Of a stretch of 64,000 nt of DNA, positions 38,001 through 49,111 are shown piece after piece; within the stretch, counting starts at the first letter, position 1; every line of letters begins with the position of its first letter. The notes beneath the pieces were generated by a model. It did no database searches, was not told where the DNA came from, and was given only the letters and a program-made list of their open reading frames with translations. Position numbers and translations under genes: made by a program. This stretch comes from Liquidambar formosana (lineage: Eukaryota > Streptophyta > Magnoliopsida > Saxifragales > Altingiaceae): the NCBI GenBank assembly GCA_039720395.1, contig CM077833.1, positions 16,615,133 through 16,679,132 of the forward strand, given 5' to 3'.

Positions 38001-41000
38001 TAAGATATTAGGCAGATAGGTTGACAATATAAATAAATGCTTCCACTTCGAAAAAATTAAAACACACACACACACACACCCCAAAGCATGTTAGTGCACA
38101 ATAGTAAGTCTACAGTAGCCTCTTATCCCAATACCATTAAGTGTAACACACAAATACAAAGCTGAACGGTTTACGATCAATATCCCGAATCCTAATAACT
38201 AGAAGAAGATTAACAGGTGCTTAGTTGCTCATGTACTACGAGCAAAACACCTCAATATTAATATTTTATCCTCAAACCTCCAAGGTGTTATCAACAGAAA
38301 ATATATTGCTACTTACTAAAAATAATTTCTCTACTACGGAAAAAGGCTAATCATTATTATTGCGACATAAATGTGGCTGGCTCCTATCAAACACTTTTAT
38401 TCCATAAATAGCAATAACATAACTAAGCCAGCTTCTCCAATATCAGACCAAGTACTAACCTCATCTCCTCTTCCTTGAGCATTCTGTTCCATGGTCGTCA
38501 GTTCTTGGTGTGATGAGAATTGAACATAAACATTTCTCCCCCTACAGTGGAAGAGGATAAAATTTAAAACATAAAAAGTAAATGGGAAAAGGGAAAAGGG
38601 TACAAACTGTTAATTTGATGGGTGTGCAAATGCAGAAGAAAGTTTCAGAATCAAGAATACACTTGAGTCCCCAGAAAGAAAAATAAACAAAATCATAATA
38701 CCTTATGCTGGGTTGAACATTTGTATAGAATTGCAAAGCAGTGACAGCTGAAGGAATATCTTGCATTTGAAGAAGAGCCTGTGGTAGATATACCAAAACA
38801 TATACCAGTTAAGCTGAAGCTTCAAACATAAAAAGTGGCCTCTACCACATGGGCATAAGAAAAAACCTGATTTTTTGCACGGAGCATCACGAGCTTTGCA
38901 ATGACTCCAAATGGTTGGAATAGTTGAAGCAAATCATGCTGGTAAAACAGTGTAAGGTGTATTAGATGATAAATCAAAACTCAAAAGCTTCTTATTGAAT
39001 CAAGAAAACAGAAAGGCCTTTTTATCAAGAAGAAAATAGAAAGGCATGTATATGTGTGTGTGTGTATTATATACACACCACATAAATAACTATAAATATG
39101 TATACAGGTACAGCTGTAACAGTGCTGAATGGCTACATTACTTTTGCCTTTTATCACAAAAATACCCTTACCTACGACAGCAGCTACTACAGCATACAAG
39201 AAGGATTCTTCCGTTGTTTACCTATGCTCGGAACTAATTTGTAATCAGTATGCCCTTATTAATGGTTATATACCCCACATATTACAATGTTTTCATTCCA
39301 ACAAAAAGTGCAAATTGTCTTCATCAATAATGGGGAACATAAAAATGTCACCCACCAATAAATGTGCTCCTTAATACAATGGTAAATGCCCCACTTATTT
39401 ACTATATCTTTTTCTTCAATTATCTTCATATATCGATTGTTCTTCAATGTCAGACATTCAATTCATATCAGTATTTGATTTTACTATTAATTAATTGATT
39501 TTGAGCAACAGCAAAGAGATACTGGGTATAAAACAAAAGGACAAGATGAGAAAGCAAGTCACTATCTTTTCTTTTGAATACCATGGTATTCATCCCTTCT
39601 TTTTTCTTTTTCCTGTTTACCCCTTTTAAGTTAATTGAAAATTCATTAGAAAACCAAGAAAGGGGCTTAGGTCAGCATAAAACAGGGAGAATTAAAACAA
39701 ATAAAAAAATATTTAGAAAGAATTAAAAAAAGGGGGGGGGGGGGGAGAAAATCACACTCAATTTCAAAAATCCCAAAAAAAAAAAAAAAAAAATCTCTAT
39801 GTGCAACATTTTAAGGTACACAAGTCCCCCCTAATCCATTTTTATAAAAAAAATCCCACTTCCCTCACCGTTCCATGCGATCTAAGAACAAAGTACAAAG
39901 ATTTAACAAAGACCTCCATTGGCATTATGTCTCCATACCAAAGCATCTTCCATTTCTCTAGAAAAGGAGACTCCATAAAGCTCATCCAAAAAATGGGACA
40001 TGCTTTCCAATTTCCAACATTAAAATCTTCTACAAAAACAAGTTCCAACATAAACCTTCATTTGACCAAACCTCCTAGTCGTACAACCACACCTTATCAG
40101 AAGCAACACCATACAAATCTAGAACCATATATAATGAAGGAACCTCATCACGCCAAGTGTCCATCCAAAACCATACCCACCTACCAACCCACATGTTAAA
40201 GCCCACCCCTAAAACAAAAGTTTTGAAACCTCCCATGATAGCCTTACACAGAGCCACACCATAACTAACTCTTACCTCCTTGGTCCACCACTCCCCAACC
40301 TCACAACCATACTCTGCCCTACAAGTTATCTCTTTCCCCAGGAAAACTCCAGAACCATTTCCCAAGCAAAAGAAAGTAAATTTCAAAATGTGAAGAGGCC
40401 CTATCCCAAGTCCCTTAACCCCTTCAGCCTGCAAACCTACTCCCCAATCAACTAATTGAAACTTAAACTCCTTCCTGCCAGACCATTAAAAAAAATATAT
40501 TTTCCTTTAGATCTTTTTCGAAGCTTTTAATCATCAACCTTGGAATTTTGAAGAAGAGATTAAAAAATAGGTCACAATACTTGGATGTTGCAAGGGTGCT
40601 TTTCAACATTACCCTTCTTTTGAAAGACAAAAAATTTTCCAACCAAAAATCCTTCTCCCAACGTTCTGAACCACTCCATCCCAAATCCTCTCTGCTTTAA
40701 ATGGAGCACCAAGAAGCAAACCAAGATAAGAAGAAGGGAGAGCCCACTTCGCAACGAAGATTTGCCGCCACAAGAACATTAGCATCATCAATCTATTTTC
40801 ATTGACAAGGGACTCTACATCTTGATGATGGAGGCTGTCTAAGCTCTTAAGAAAGGCGCTTTGCTTAGGGGCTTTGACGTTGATAGGGCTCGTCTTGGGG
40901 TTTTAGTTTCTCATCTCCTTTATGCTGATGGCGTATTGATTTTTTGTGATACAGAGGAAGTGCAAATTCAAGTTTTGAGAGTATTCCTTCGCTTTGAATC

Positions 41001-42043
41001 GCTTGCTAGATCAAAAATTAACTCCTTCACTTTGAATCGCTTGCTAGGTAAAAAATTAACTTGGGAAAGAGTGAGTTAACCAGTAAGGATTGCCTTTAAG
41101 AAGCACTTTCTTGAGGGGGGGACCACAAAAAATCAACATGCCATTGGCATAAAGGAGACGAAAAACTACAACCCCAAAACGAGCCCTACCAACATCAAAG
41201 CCTCTAAGCAAACCGACTTTCTTAAAAGCCTAGACAGAGCCTCCATCATCTAGATAAAGAGTCCCCTTTCAATGAAAGCAGAAAGTTTTCTTTCAAAATA
41301 TATAAAAGCTTTATTTATAAATAAAAAATATATAAAATAAGATAACACATTTTTAGGAAAGTGCATTTCACACCAACTAAATTATTTGGGTGTTCCAGTT
41401 TTACCCAAAATGGTAAAGGGTATTACTTTATCTTTATTGTGTAATTTATACCACGGGGAAGAATATTTTGGGAAATGAATCAATTTATTGATTCATTGAC
41501 TTTTTGATGGGGACAAAAATTTTAGGACAGCCCAAAAAGGAAAAGAAAATAGGGAAAATCTTTATGGGGTGGAGTATTTTCCTTACATTCAAAATTTGAC
41601 TTTTTCTTTTTGTCTTCCTTGCTTCATGTAATCTTTTTAATCTTCTTTTTAAAAAATAAAAATAAAAACATAAATTTCTTCATTTAACTGAAGTAAATCC
41701 CACTTACATACAATTTAGGTACAACTTGTTTCACGATGGTATTCATTCTTTTAATTTTCATACAATTTGGAGGTTTCATTTATCTGATTTTAGCGGTACA
41801 TGATTTCTGCAAGCTTTGTTCTACTTTTGTTATACTAAGCATTTTCACAAAATTTTGTAGAAAATTCTCATCAAAAGGAGTTTTTTCTTGAGACACAATT
41901 ATAAATGGATTTTAAAATGAGACCTGAATGAAATTTATATATATTTGCATTCTAGCAAAGTCCTTCATCATCTTTTTCCTACTTATATATATATATATAT
42001 ATATCTGATCTATTCTTCCTATTTGTTCACAGAAGCGTGTGTG

Positions 42044-42077
<34 letters not shown>

Positions 42078-43079
42078 GTAGTGGTCAGATGCTCAACTAC
42101 ATTCATACAAAACACCAATCATGGCAATCTGTGTTTGTCACGTGCCCGCACTTCAGGGCATGATTGTCACGAATGATCTAGACTGGGCATCACAGATCTA
42201 TGACGTCAAGCTCCTAAACATGTTTGTGTGTGTACAAGTAATTAGAGATAATATGTTTCTAAATTTGATTGCAGAGAAAAAGATGCATGATAGACAGAAA
42301 AAAATAATTGAACTTCATCCAAGCATGATAAGTGTGGAACAAAAACAGGTGAGTTGAGAAGAGAAATAGGGTAATGCTTTTTCTTCTTTCGGAAGGACAA
42401 ACTATATTCTTTTAATCTAAACGTAGTTACTATTTAGTATGATTCCATATAGACCAATTAACTGAACTTTATGAAGTACACTTGGATTTGAAAATCATTT
42501 GATATAGACAAACCATGATAGGAGGAAAAAAAGTTTTCTTAGCACTAACTAAATGAATAACAAAGGACACGTGGGTATGAAAAGTTCATGATAGATTTCA
42601 AAACATTCAAAAATTAACACACAATATAATGAAGCCAAAAATTAACCATATCAACATCAGTGTTATTGTGATCATCTCCTTGGAATGCTGTCATGTGGTG
42701 TTTGCATACCTGAAAATAGGGATTTCAACTCCTCCCTTCCTATGTTTCTTCATTAATGACACAACTACTATTGTAAACATCTGGCAAGTACATTTTGATA
42801 TATACTACATAATTACTGGTAGTGATCGAAATATTTAGGTTCACATGGATTGGTCATGCAACGGCACTTCATTATGGGGTAGTGATCGAAATATTTAGGT
42901 TCACATGGATTGGTCATTTAGGTTCACATGGAAGTATATCCACTATTCATCAGGCAAAGTTCAAGTTAGTTGAAAGTGAAATGAAGCTTAATCCAGCATG
43001 CCCGTGAATCTCACAGGCAGAACCTTAACATGTCCACATAAAGAAAACATTTGAATATATAAATTTGAAAGCCATGTTC

Positions 43080-43130
<51 letters not shown>

Positions 43131-43233
43131 GGGGGGGGAGGGGGGGAGAAGGGGGACAGAGAGAGTCGGCGCATACTTCAGAAATTTCTTGCCCCACATT
43201 GCGGACATGAATGACTTTGGAAGGCTCTGTCAT
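28331..43233 (-). CDS. PTB3: Polypyrimidine tract-binding protein, PTB3 type
   Basis: Fourteen coding exons on minus: 43233-43177, 38938-38867, 38778-38702, 38541-38460, 35203-35080, 34741-34677, 34560-34511, 33854-33813, 33685-33634, 33531-33474, 33373-33360, 33010-32903, 32801-32658 and 28720-28331. All phases agree and give 444 residues (the Arabidopsis PTB3 type is about 430). RRM-like domains lie at roughly residues 6-83 (starts VIHVRNVG), 97-178 (RILLVTIHHMLYPI), 255-330 (CTVLVSNLNSD; HALVQMGDG) and 366-441 (KMIHLSTLPQD; KQALVLFE). The linker holds FNRNAAKNYRYCCSPTK. It binds CU-rich RNA and controls splicing and mRNA fate in nucleus and cytoplasm. ATG 43233 is 11 bases after a 5' UTR splice acceptor. 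Exon 11 is a 14-base microexon. Introns 1, 4 and 13 (4.2, 3.3 and 3.9 kb) carry most of the transposons. No disruption was seen. Confidence 0.96.
30074..30277 (-). mobile_element. tRNA-derived SINE with target duplication
   Basis: Read on minus: A-box GGGTAGCTTAGTTGG, B-box-like GAGTTTGAGTCTTG about 30 bases on, a body of about 130 bp, then an A-rich end with seven A. The direct repeat CACCATGACCT flanks it at 30063-30073 and 30278-30288. The A-box matches the SINE at 1970. It lies in PTB3 intron 13. Confidence 0.7.
30700..31620 (-). pseudogene. L1-type LINE reverse transcriptase remnant
   Basis: On minus, from 31620: VPISLCNVSYKIITKVL, then a broken KIDLAKAYDRV motif A, LRQGDILLPYLIVLCIEKL (motif B region), and farther on LGQYLGNQVVHDRVS and WKAQLPNFVGRSTLV. 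These are ordered as in plant L1 ORF2, with stops and a deletion that removes the YADD-like motif. A dead insertion in PTB3 intron 13. Confidence 0.8.
31798..31834 (+). repeat. C12-A10-G15 homopolymer triplet
   Basis: Twelve C, ten A and fifteen G in direct succession can fold into a GC-only stem with an A loop. Just upstream (31700-31797) is one end of an element reading GGGTAAAAATCATTTTGG on minus. Lengths of homopolymers are uncertain. Confidence 0.8.
33934..34423. mobile_element. TIR element inserted in a GA microsatellite, 490 bp
   Basis: The ends are CATGGTTCAAAGTCTCG (left) and CATGATTCAAAGTGTCG (right, minus), followed by further inverted similarity around GATCTCACC / GGTGAGAC. GA dinucleotides lie directly outside both ends (33904-33933 and 34424-34442), so a GA target was split and its duplication is hidden in the repeat. 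No coding capacity. It sits in PTB3 intron 7 (33855-34510). Confidence 0.65.
35204..38459 (-). other. PTB3 intron 4, repeats only
   Basis: This 3.26-kb intron is AT-rich with short GA tracts (35640-35697), a T/G homopolymer zone (35990-36040) and a small MITE-like fragment (37350-37450). It holds no protein-coding remnant I can name. Confidence 0.5.
39840..40800 (-). pseudogene. LINE remnant (RT thumb to C-terminal region)
   Basis: Read on minus from 40800: WALPSSYLGLLLGAPFKAE, FKRRVMLKSTLATSKY and KDLKENIFFLMVW. After a frame change come VKGLGIGPLHILKF, YGCEVGEWWTKEVR and YGVALCKAI. This order is typical of the region after the reverse-transcriptase palm in plant L1 ORF2. Several stops and frame changes make it dead. 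It lies in PTB3 intron 1. Confidence 0.75.
40800..41274. repeat. Long inverted repeat of LINE reverse-transcriptase sequence
   Basis: Positions 40800-40950 and the reverse complement of 41274-41123 match along about 150 bp, with scattered substitutions and a few small gaps, separated by about 172 bp. The plus arm encodes RT palm sequence (VSHLLYADGVLIFCD, motif C with DD changed to DG). Transcribed either way, the two arms can form a hairpin. It lies in PTB3 intron 1 and abuts the minus-strand LINE remnant. Confidence 0.8.
42121..42351 (+). other. Open, exon-like stretch in PTB3 intron 1, unrecognised
   Basis: A 78-codon frame. Inside it, TTGATTGCAG (acceptor-like, ends about 42274) precedes a Lys-rich segment ending HPSMISVEQKQ, which meets a donor-like CAG|GTGAG at 42351. 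It could be a captured exon or chance. I recognise no family. Confidence 0.25.
42820..42922 (+). repeat. Two-copy tandem repeat, period about 60 bp
   Basis: GGTAGTGATCGAAATATTTA followed by GGTTCACATGGATTGGTCAT occurs at about 42819 and again at about 42879, identical over roughly 40 bases. A third partial GGTTCACATGGA follows at about 42919. It is in PTB3 intron 1. Confidence 0.8.
43086..43165 (+). repeat. (AT)n-(AG)n-G-rich compound microsatellite
   Basis: AT dinucleotides (43086-43114), then AG (43115-43130), then G-rich purine. It begins 12 bases inside PTB3 intron 1, just downstream of the first coding exon's donor, so it is transcribed as a CU-rich and UA-rich tract. Confidence 0.9.
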
Positions 43234-43741
43234 ATTGGACAACACTGCAACCAGACCAACAATGTATTAATATCCCCTGTTTGCAAGTATAAAATCCAAA
43301 CAAATTTTAATCGAAACCACAAGCTAAGACCCCACTTTTTTTTAGTAGCAGTGCACAGTAAGGTTTCACATAATAGCGGAGATTGCAATACAAATCAATT
43401 TAAGAAGGGATGAGGAAAAAGATAACATTTTTTCACTCAACCCAACATTGAAAAGTTCTTTCAAGAAACAGAAATGGACTAAATAGCATATCAATCACAA
43501 AATTGAGAAGCCGTTTTTCAGCAAACACGGTGAAAATAACAGCGGGGAAAAAATCTGAGAGCTACCTTAGAATCAAGTGAAATCTAAAACAATTACACGA
43601 AGAAAATAGCCTCTCAAATCGTGGACAAAATCAGAAACTAAAAACCCAAAAAGCTCCGTTTGGTCGCTAAGAAAACGAAAAAAACAAAAATATTGAAACC
43701 CCAAAAAGCAATCACATTTCAAGTGCGTTTCTTTCGTTTAC

Positions 43742-43896
43742 CTGCGATTTCTCGGCCACCAAACAGAGCAAAAAAATAAAAATAATCAAAAAGCAGAGGG
43801 AAACGCAAAATCGAAAAGAAAAAATGAGAGACCTGAAGACAGAGGAGACTTTGCCTAAGGATAGAGAAAGAGTTCGAACTGATAAAGTTATACGGA

Positions 43897-43939
<43 letters not shown>

Positions 43940-44000
43940 GCGAGAGAGAGAGAGAGAGAATATGAGGGGGATTCGTCGGCAAAAGTCAGAGCTGTTTATA
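43742..44000 (-). promoter_or_regulatory. PTB3 5' UTR exon and TATA-type core promoter (predicted)
   Basis: On minus, TATAAA is at 44000-43995, so transcription should start about 30 bases on, near 43965. A strong donor GCAG|GTAAAC ends a non-coding exon at 43742. Its acceptor partner TTGCAG lies just before 43244, 11 bases upstream of the ATG. The predicted 5' UTR would include CT, TA and CA microsatellites (43890-43960). An alternative donor is CTTCAG|GTCTC near 43834. Prediction only. Confidence 0.45.
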
Positions 44001-44806
44001 ACTTTACATCACAATTCGCACGTTCTCCTCTGCTCCTGCCAATAGATTATATAACCACAAGCCTGCTTTCCTTTGCGTTGCCCTAAATACGGTTCTCGAT
44101 TTGGTCCATGTGAGCCATCGTGAGGTTTGTGGGAACCATTTTATCATAAGCTCTAATCTCTGCTTATTTTGGAAAAATGGCAAAATAATAAGTCAAAACA
44201 AAAATAATTTTAAGAAGAAGGGCAAAACCATCATATTCAATTCAAAATAGTAATAATGAATCTTAATTCTTAAAAATGAGATTCTAAGTTAAATGTCTAT
44301 TATACCCTTGTTGGCAAATATTTTACATTACCCAAATCTTTTTCCAACCCATTTTAGGTTTAACTCCTTTTTTTTTTTTTCCCCCTTCAAGCATCCCCTC
44401 TTTCCCTCCATTTTTTTGGGTATCTTTTGATCCCTATCCACAAAACTAAACCCTAATCTTTTTCTTCTCTCCATTGAAAAAGTAATATCTTGCCAACATG
44501 TTAATGGGTATTCTCTTTTAATTATGATATAAGACTTTTAAATTAGGAGAGTAGGGAATCGGTTGATGCTAGAGTAAACGTAAAAGGGCAAACTGAGTAT
44601 TATAGAATTGGAAATGATAAATCTCTTTTTTAAGAAATTAAGGTTCATTATTAAATATAAGAGTTTAACCCTCTTATTGGAATTATTTCTATTTTGACTC
44701 ACCATTTTGTCATTTTTTCACTTATTTTCCATGTCTTTTTTTTCCCCCTTTTTCTCAATATATAACATCATGCTCTCAATGTGATTGAGATCATTGTTTT
44801 AATTTA

Positions 44807-46242
44807 GGGTAAAATGCAAAAAACCCCCCTCTATTATTACCCATTTTGCAAGATACCCCCCTCTAAAAAAAAATTCACCAAATAACCCCCCATATTGTGC
44901 CAGGGGGTTACGCTGTTAACGGAAATGTGGAAAGTCAATTTTGCCCTTAGTTTTTTAAAATTAAATAATTGATTTTGAATTGATAAAAATTAATTTTGTT
45001 AGTTATATTGAAACGGTGCCGTTTATATAACAAAATAAAAAATAATTTCCCCAAATTTGTTTCTCGCTCCCATGTTCATCCTGCTCCAAAAACTCTCCCC
45101 AAAACCGCTAGCGGTTTCCCGGCATTGACAAATGGGTAAAGCGCTGAGTTCGTCGATGATGAAACTTCACCAATTCACGGCTGAAACTTCACTCAACTAG
45201 GTTCAAACTTCAAAGCCTTTAACAAACCCATTCATGGCTCTATACCCTTTTGAATCAAACCTAAAGCACCCCAATAATGACGCCCATAGCACCCAAACTC
45301 AGCTGGGTTCAACGCTATATAGCAAACCCATTAATAAACCCATCAAAAACTTATCTGAGTTCAAGAAATTGCCGAAGATCGCACCATGTCTTCTCAGATC
45401 GCACCATCAAAAACCCGTCATTTGTCCCTGTCTCCAAGTGTATGACAACAAAAGCAACTGACTCCCAAGATGGAGAATTGTTTCCTAAACAAAACCACAT
45501 TCACCGGTAGGAGAAGGTGCGTCCCTGTGACTTACCAGTGCTCTGATTTGGTTTAGGAAGCAACTGCCACCCCTTACGGCAGCTCTAAGCTATTGTATCC
45601 ATCTCAGATCTAACCAGATCTGACACCCCAACACCGTCATTCCACGATCGCACCATGTCTTCCTCTGTTACAACCCCAACAAGCAATCTCGCCGGACCAT
45701 GTCTTCCTATCTTTTTTGTTTTGTTTTTGGTAAAATCAGTTTGAGGTTCTTGAGCTTAAAGAAAGAAAAAAAATTTTAAAATGGGGGGGAGGCAGCCATG
45801 GATGTCGGCGGCATCTATCTACCCTCGTCGGAGATCTCACTTCCTTCGTCTTCATTGTTTTTTGTTTTGTTTTATTTTATGGTAAAATGGAGAGCCAAGC
45901 CCCTCCTTCATTTTTCTGCATTTTTTTATTTTTTATTGATCATCATACGAAGAAGAGTGGCTCACCGACGGCAATGTTGGCCGGCGACAAAAATGGTGGA
46001 AGAAGGGGTAGAGGAAGAAAGAAAAATCAATACAGAGGGGGGTATTTTTGTCATAAAAGTATAATAATAAGTGTCATGTGCCAATCACATGTCTTTTCCG
46101 TTAGAAAACTAACGTTGAGTGGATGGTAGGGGGCAATTTGCCAACCCTAATCAATATGAGGGGTTTTTTGGTGGGTTTTTTATTAGAGGGGGGTATCTTG
46201 CAAAATGGGTTATAATAGGAGGGGGTTTTTTGCAGTTTACCC
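44807..46242. mobile_element. Mutator-type TIR element, 1.44 kb, possible gene-capture cargo
   Basis: TIRs of about 90 bp begin GGGTAAAATGCAAAAAACCC (left) and GGGTAAACTGCAAAAAACCC (right, minus). They share CCCATTTTGCAAGATACCCC internally. The exact 9-bp duplication TTTAATTTA flanks it at 44798-44806 and 46243-46251. No transposase is present. The interior (about 45050-45990) is GC-richer than the flanks and has several overlapping open frames, as in Pack-MULEs carrying host gene pieces; I could not identify a source. Confidence 0.8.
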
Positions 46243-46251
46243 TTTAATTTA

Positions 46252-46504
46252 TTACGTCTATCATTTTATCTGTATGAGTATGGGATGACTCGTACTAGTT
46301 ATTAAGGGATTAGTTTAGGTTAAACCCTGCATGAAAGTCAAATCAAGATATCCCTAATCATTATTAAAAAAATAGAAAACATTAAATTTAGAAAACCTCA
46401 AATTTTTAATAACAAACTAATGAGTACAAATATAACGTATAATCCAAATAAAGAACTATCAATTGTTATAGTGGACATTACTTGCGGAAGGTTTCTTTTG
46501 CTTT

Positions 46505-46566
<62 letters not shown>

Positions 46567-47041
46567 TGATATGCAAAAGTATCTCATTTCAAAACAACTT
46601 TAAAGAGACTTCTAACGATAAATATATTAAGTTTTCAACTTAAAAGTTTAAGCATCTAGCTTAATAAGACCAAACAGGAAACGGACTCTGGAACAACATG
46701 CTTTGATACTATGTTAAGTTTCTAGCCAAAAAAACTTAAATTGTTAGTTGGAGGACTCAAACAAATATATCAAATTATGTCAAAGTTTATAATAAACTAA
46801 TGTGAGATGGGATATTATTTTAACACTCTCATTTACGTACAGGCCTAATAAAATAAAAATGGCCTTATCACATAGACAACAAAGACAGTCTTACAGACGA
46901 AACAATCAAAAAACAACATGCTCTAATAAAGCAAACACAAAAGCTTCTCGAGCCGCACATTATTAAACCAACTAGTCCAACAGCTATCTCTTTATTTATT
47001 TTTATTTTTTATTTCTTCCCAACTAGTGAAACTGCTCTGAT
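46252..47041. other. Intergenic spacer with (AT)n tract
   Basis: AT-rich spacer containing an AT microsatellite at 46507-46563. No gene or recognisable element otherwise. Confidence 0.6.
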
Positions 47042-47044
47042 TTA

Positions 47045-47230
47045 GTGCCTGTTTGGGATAGCTTCAAAGTAGAATCAGAATCAGGGGGGAGGCAACTTAA
47101 GTAAATTGGCATCAAAATCTCTTCTGGGCTTACAATCACTTTTTTCACTTTTTATCCAAACACTCTTAAAAGTGATTATGAGCTATCAGAAGAGATTTTG
47201 GGCCTCCCAGAATCTCATCCAAACAAGCAC
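47045..47230. mobile_element. Tourist-like MITE, 186 bp, TTA duplication
   Basis: Ends GTGCCTGTTTGGGATAGC (left) and GTGCTTGTTTGGATGAGA (right, minus), flanked by TTA at 47042-47044 and 47231-47233. Internal inverted segments around AATCTCTTCTG. Non-coding. Confidence 0.75.
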
Positions 47231-48157
47231 TTAAGCATTTGGTATGACTTGAGAGAGGAAAAAGGGAGCACTCTTCTTTTGATTTATCTTCTTTGGATGA
47301 TTAAATTGGTAGAGAAAATGGGTAGAAATTGAGAGAAAGTTAAAGAGGAAAAAAATGATTTTGTTTTTGTTTGTCTCCCAAATTGAGGAGATTTGGGAAG
47401 AAAATAAGATAAATGAAATAAGTAATTAGGAAGATGACAATATACTAATCTACATCTTTTTATATCACCCATTGTGCCCATAAAATACTAATAAATAATA
47501 AATAATGTCTTGAACATCTAACTACTAATTTTGTTTATTGTATAATAAAGGGTGATTTTGAAATTGTAAGTATTTTATTTTCTCTTCTCTTCCCTTAGGA
47601 AATCTAACCAGAATTTAGTAAAGAGAAAGTTATTTTTTCTTCTATTCTATCACCTGTTTTTTTTCTCATAATAATGAGGTTAATTCTCTTATCTTCTTTC
47701 CATTTATTTAAATCCAAACGGGCTATTATGTCAACACATTAAAGGATAAGGACACATTCTCACAACCTCGTCAGCATGCTTGACTTAACGAGTTGTCCTC
47801 AATGCCCCCTTTACAGAAAATTCATTTATACTTGCATAACGCTTTTGTGGCATTTCCAAATTAATATCTTAAGCTTTGGAGGAATTTGTAACTTCCCGTT
47901 GGCTTTCCATAAATTCTTATATTAAGGCTTTATTTGGTTTGCGGATTTTATTAAGAAAAAAAAATAAAATATAGGAAATTTTACTTTTCTTTATTTGGTT
48001 GAAATAAAAAATTGGAAGAAAAATAAGAATTGAAATAATTTTGTCTTAATATGATTTTATCTTTTCCTTTCATTTTCTTTCCTCCTCGTTTTTTTTTTCC
48101 TTTCATTTTCTTTTTCCTTGGTAGAATCCATGAACCAAATAGAGGGTAACTAAATGA

Positions 48158-48340
48158 ATGTAGACCTATCAATAGATTAGATTTGGACCAAATTAATATA
48201 TATCATAATCCAATTTGTTAAGGAAAAACTTTAATCCAATCCGATATTCTGTCAAATTAATAGAGTATATAAATTCCTATCCAAATATGTTAAATTAGTT
48301 TTAAATGTCTAATCTGGCAATCTAATAAGATACAATAAAC
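48158..48340 (+). repeat. Dispersed repeat, diverged copy A
   Basis: Begins GTAGACCTATCAATAG and is similar along about 180 bp to 49112-49295 (GTAGACCTGTCAACGG), in the same orientation. This copy is strongly degraded to AT. Its class is unknown. Confidence 0.5.
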
Positions 48341-48903
48341 TTACAAAACGTAAAGTTTACCAAAAAAATTGTTTGAAATTGAGAAAGAGAAAGAGGACTA
48401 AGTTGTGAATTTATATTAACCCTGCATGTAGTCACAAGTGCCATTGATGATGGCATCATGAGCGTGCTTGAAAAAGCCTTAAATGTTCAATAATTTTCAT
48501 AAGAGTAAATTAAACATTTTTATTATATCTATTTTTTACCCTAGCCATTTATATCAAGTAATCTTTGAGGGTGCCAAGACTTGAAATCAAAATATTTGAA
48601 AAATGTTCCAACATCTCAATCAACATGACTAATAGTGTATAAAATGTCAAACATAAGATATTGTTTTATCTTTTTTACCATATTATAATCTAATCAATTT
48701 AAGCAATATCAATGTTTAATTTGTTAACTAACAGATTATTAGATTCATATTATTAATAGATTTACGAATCAGTATTCTCCTACCATGTTTGAATTATTGA
48801 ATCAAATTTGGACTATATTTATATCAAAATTTGATCCATTTACATGCCCAATTGAATTGAATGACACTCCCACTCTTTTGGTTAGCTCTTAGCCTCATAA
48901 CTA

Positions 48904-49110
48904 AGGCTGCAAACAAGCCGAGCTTTGGAGTGCTCAAACTCGGCTCAGTCAAAAACTTGTTTATTTGTAAACAAACCGAGCTTTAAACCAGCCTAATATA
49001 TTGTGATCAATCTCGGCTTGCTAAAATTTAGAAAATCTTAAGCTCGGCTCGTTTAAGCAACAAGTCGAGCTTGAGCTCGACCTCGGATTTGAGTTTGAGC
49101 TCGTGAATGT
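48904..49110. repeat. Degenerate element end rich in GAGCTCG / CCGAGCTT
   Basis: Starts GGCTGCAAACAAGCCGAGCT and runs through many short GAGCTCG and CGAGCTT words. It resembles the repetitive ends of plant TIR elements. No partner end was found before the next repeat at 49112. Confidence 0.4.
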
Positions 49111-49111
49111 G

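Noticed and set aside
40861..41079. Functional reverse transcriptase on plus
   Set aside because: Only the palm segment is present, motif C has DG in place of DD, and the minus copy beside it shows it is one arm of an inverted LINE remnant.
42820..42922. CRISPR-like repeat
   Set aside because: Only two full tandem copies with no spacers, in a plant intron.
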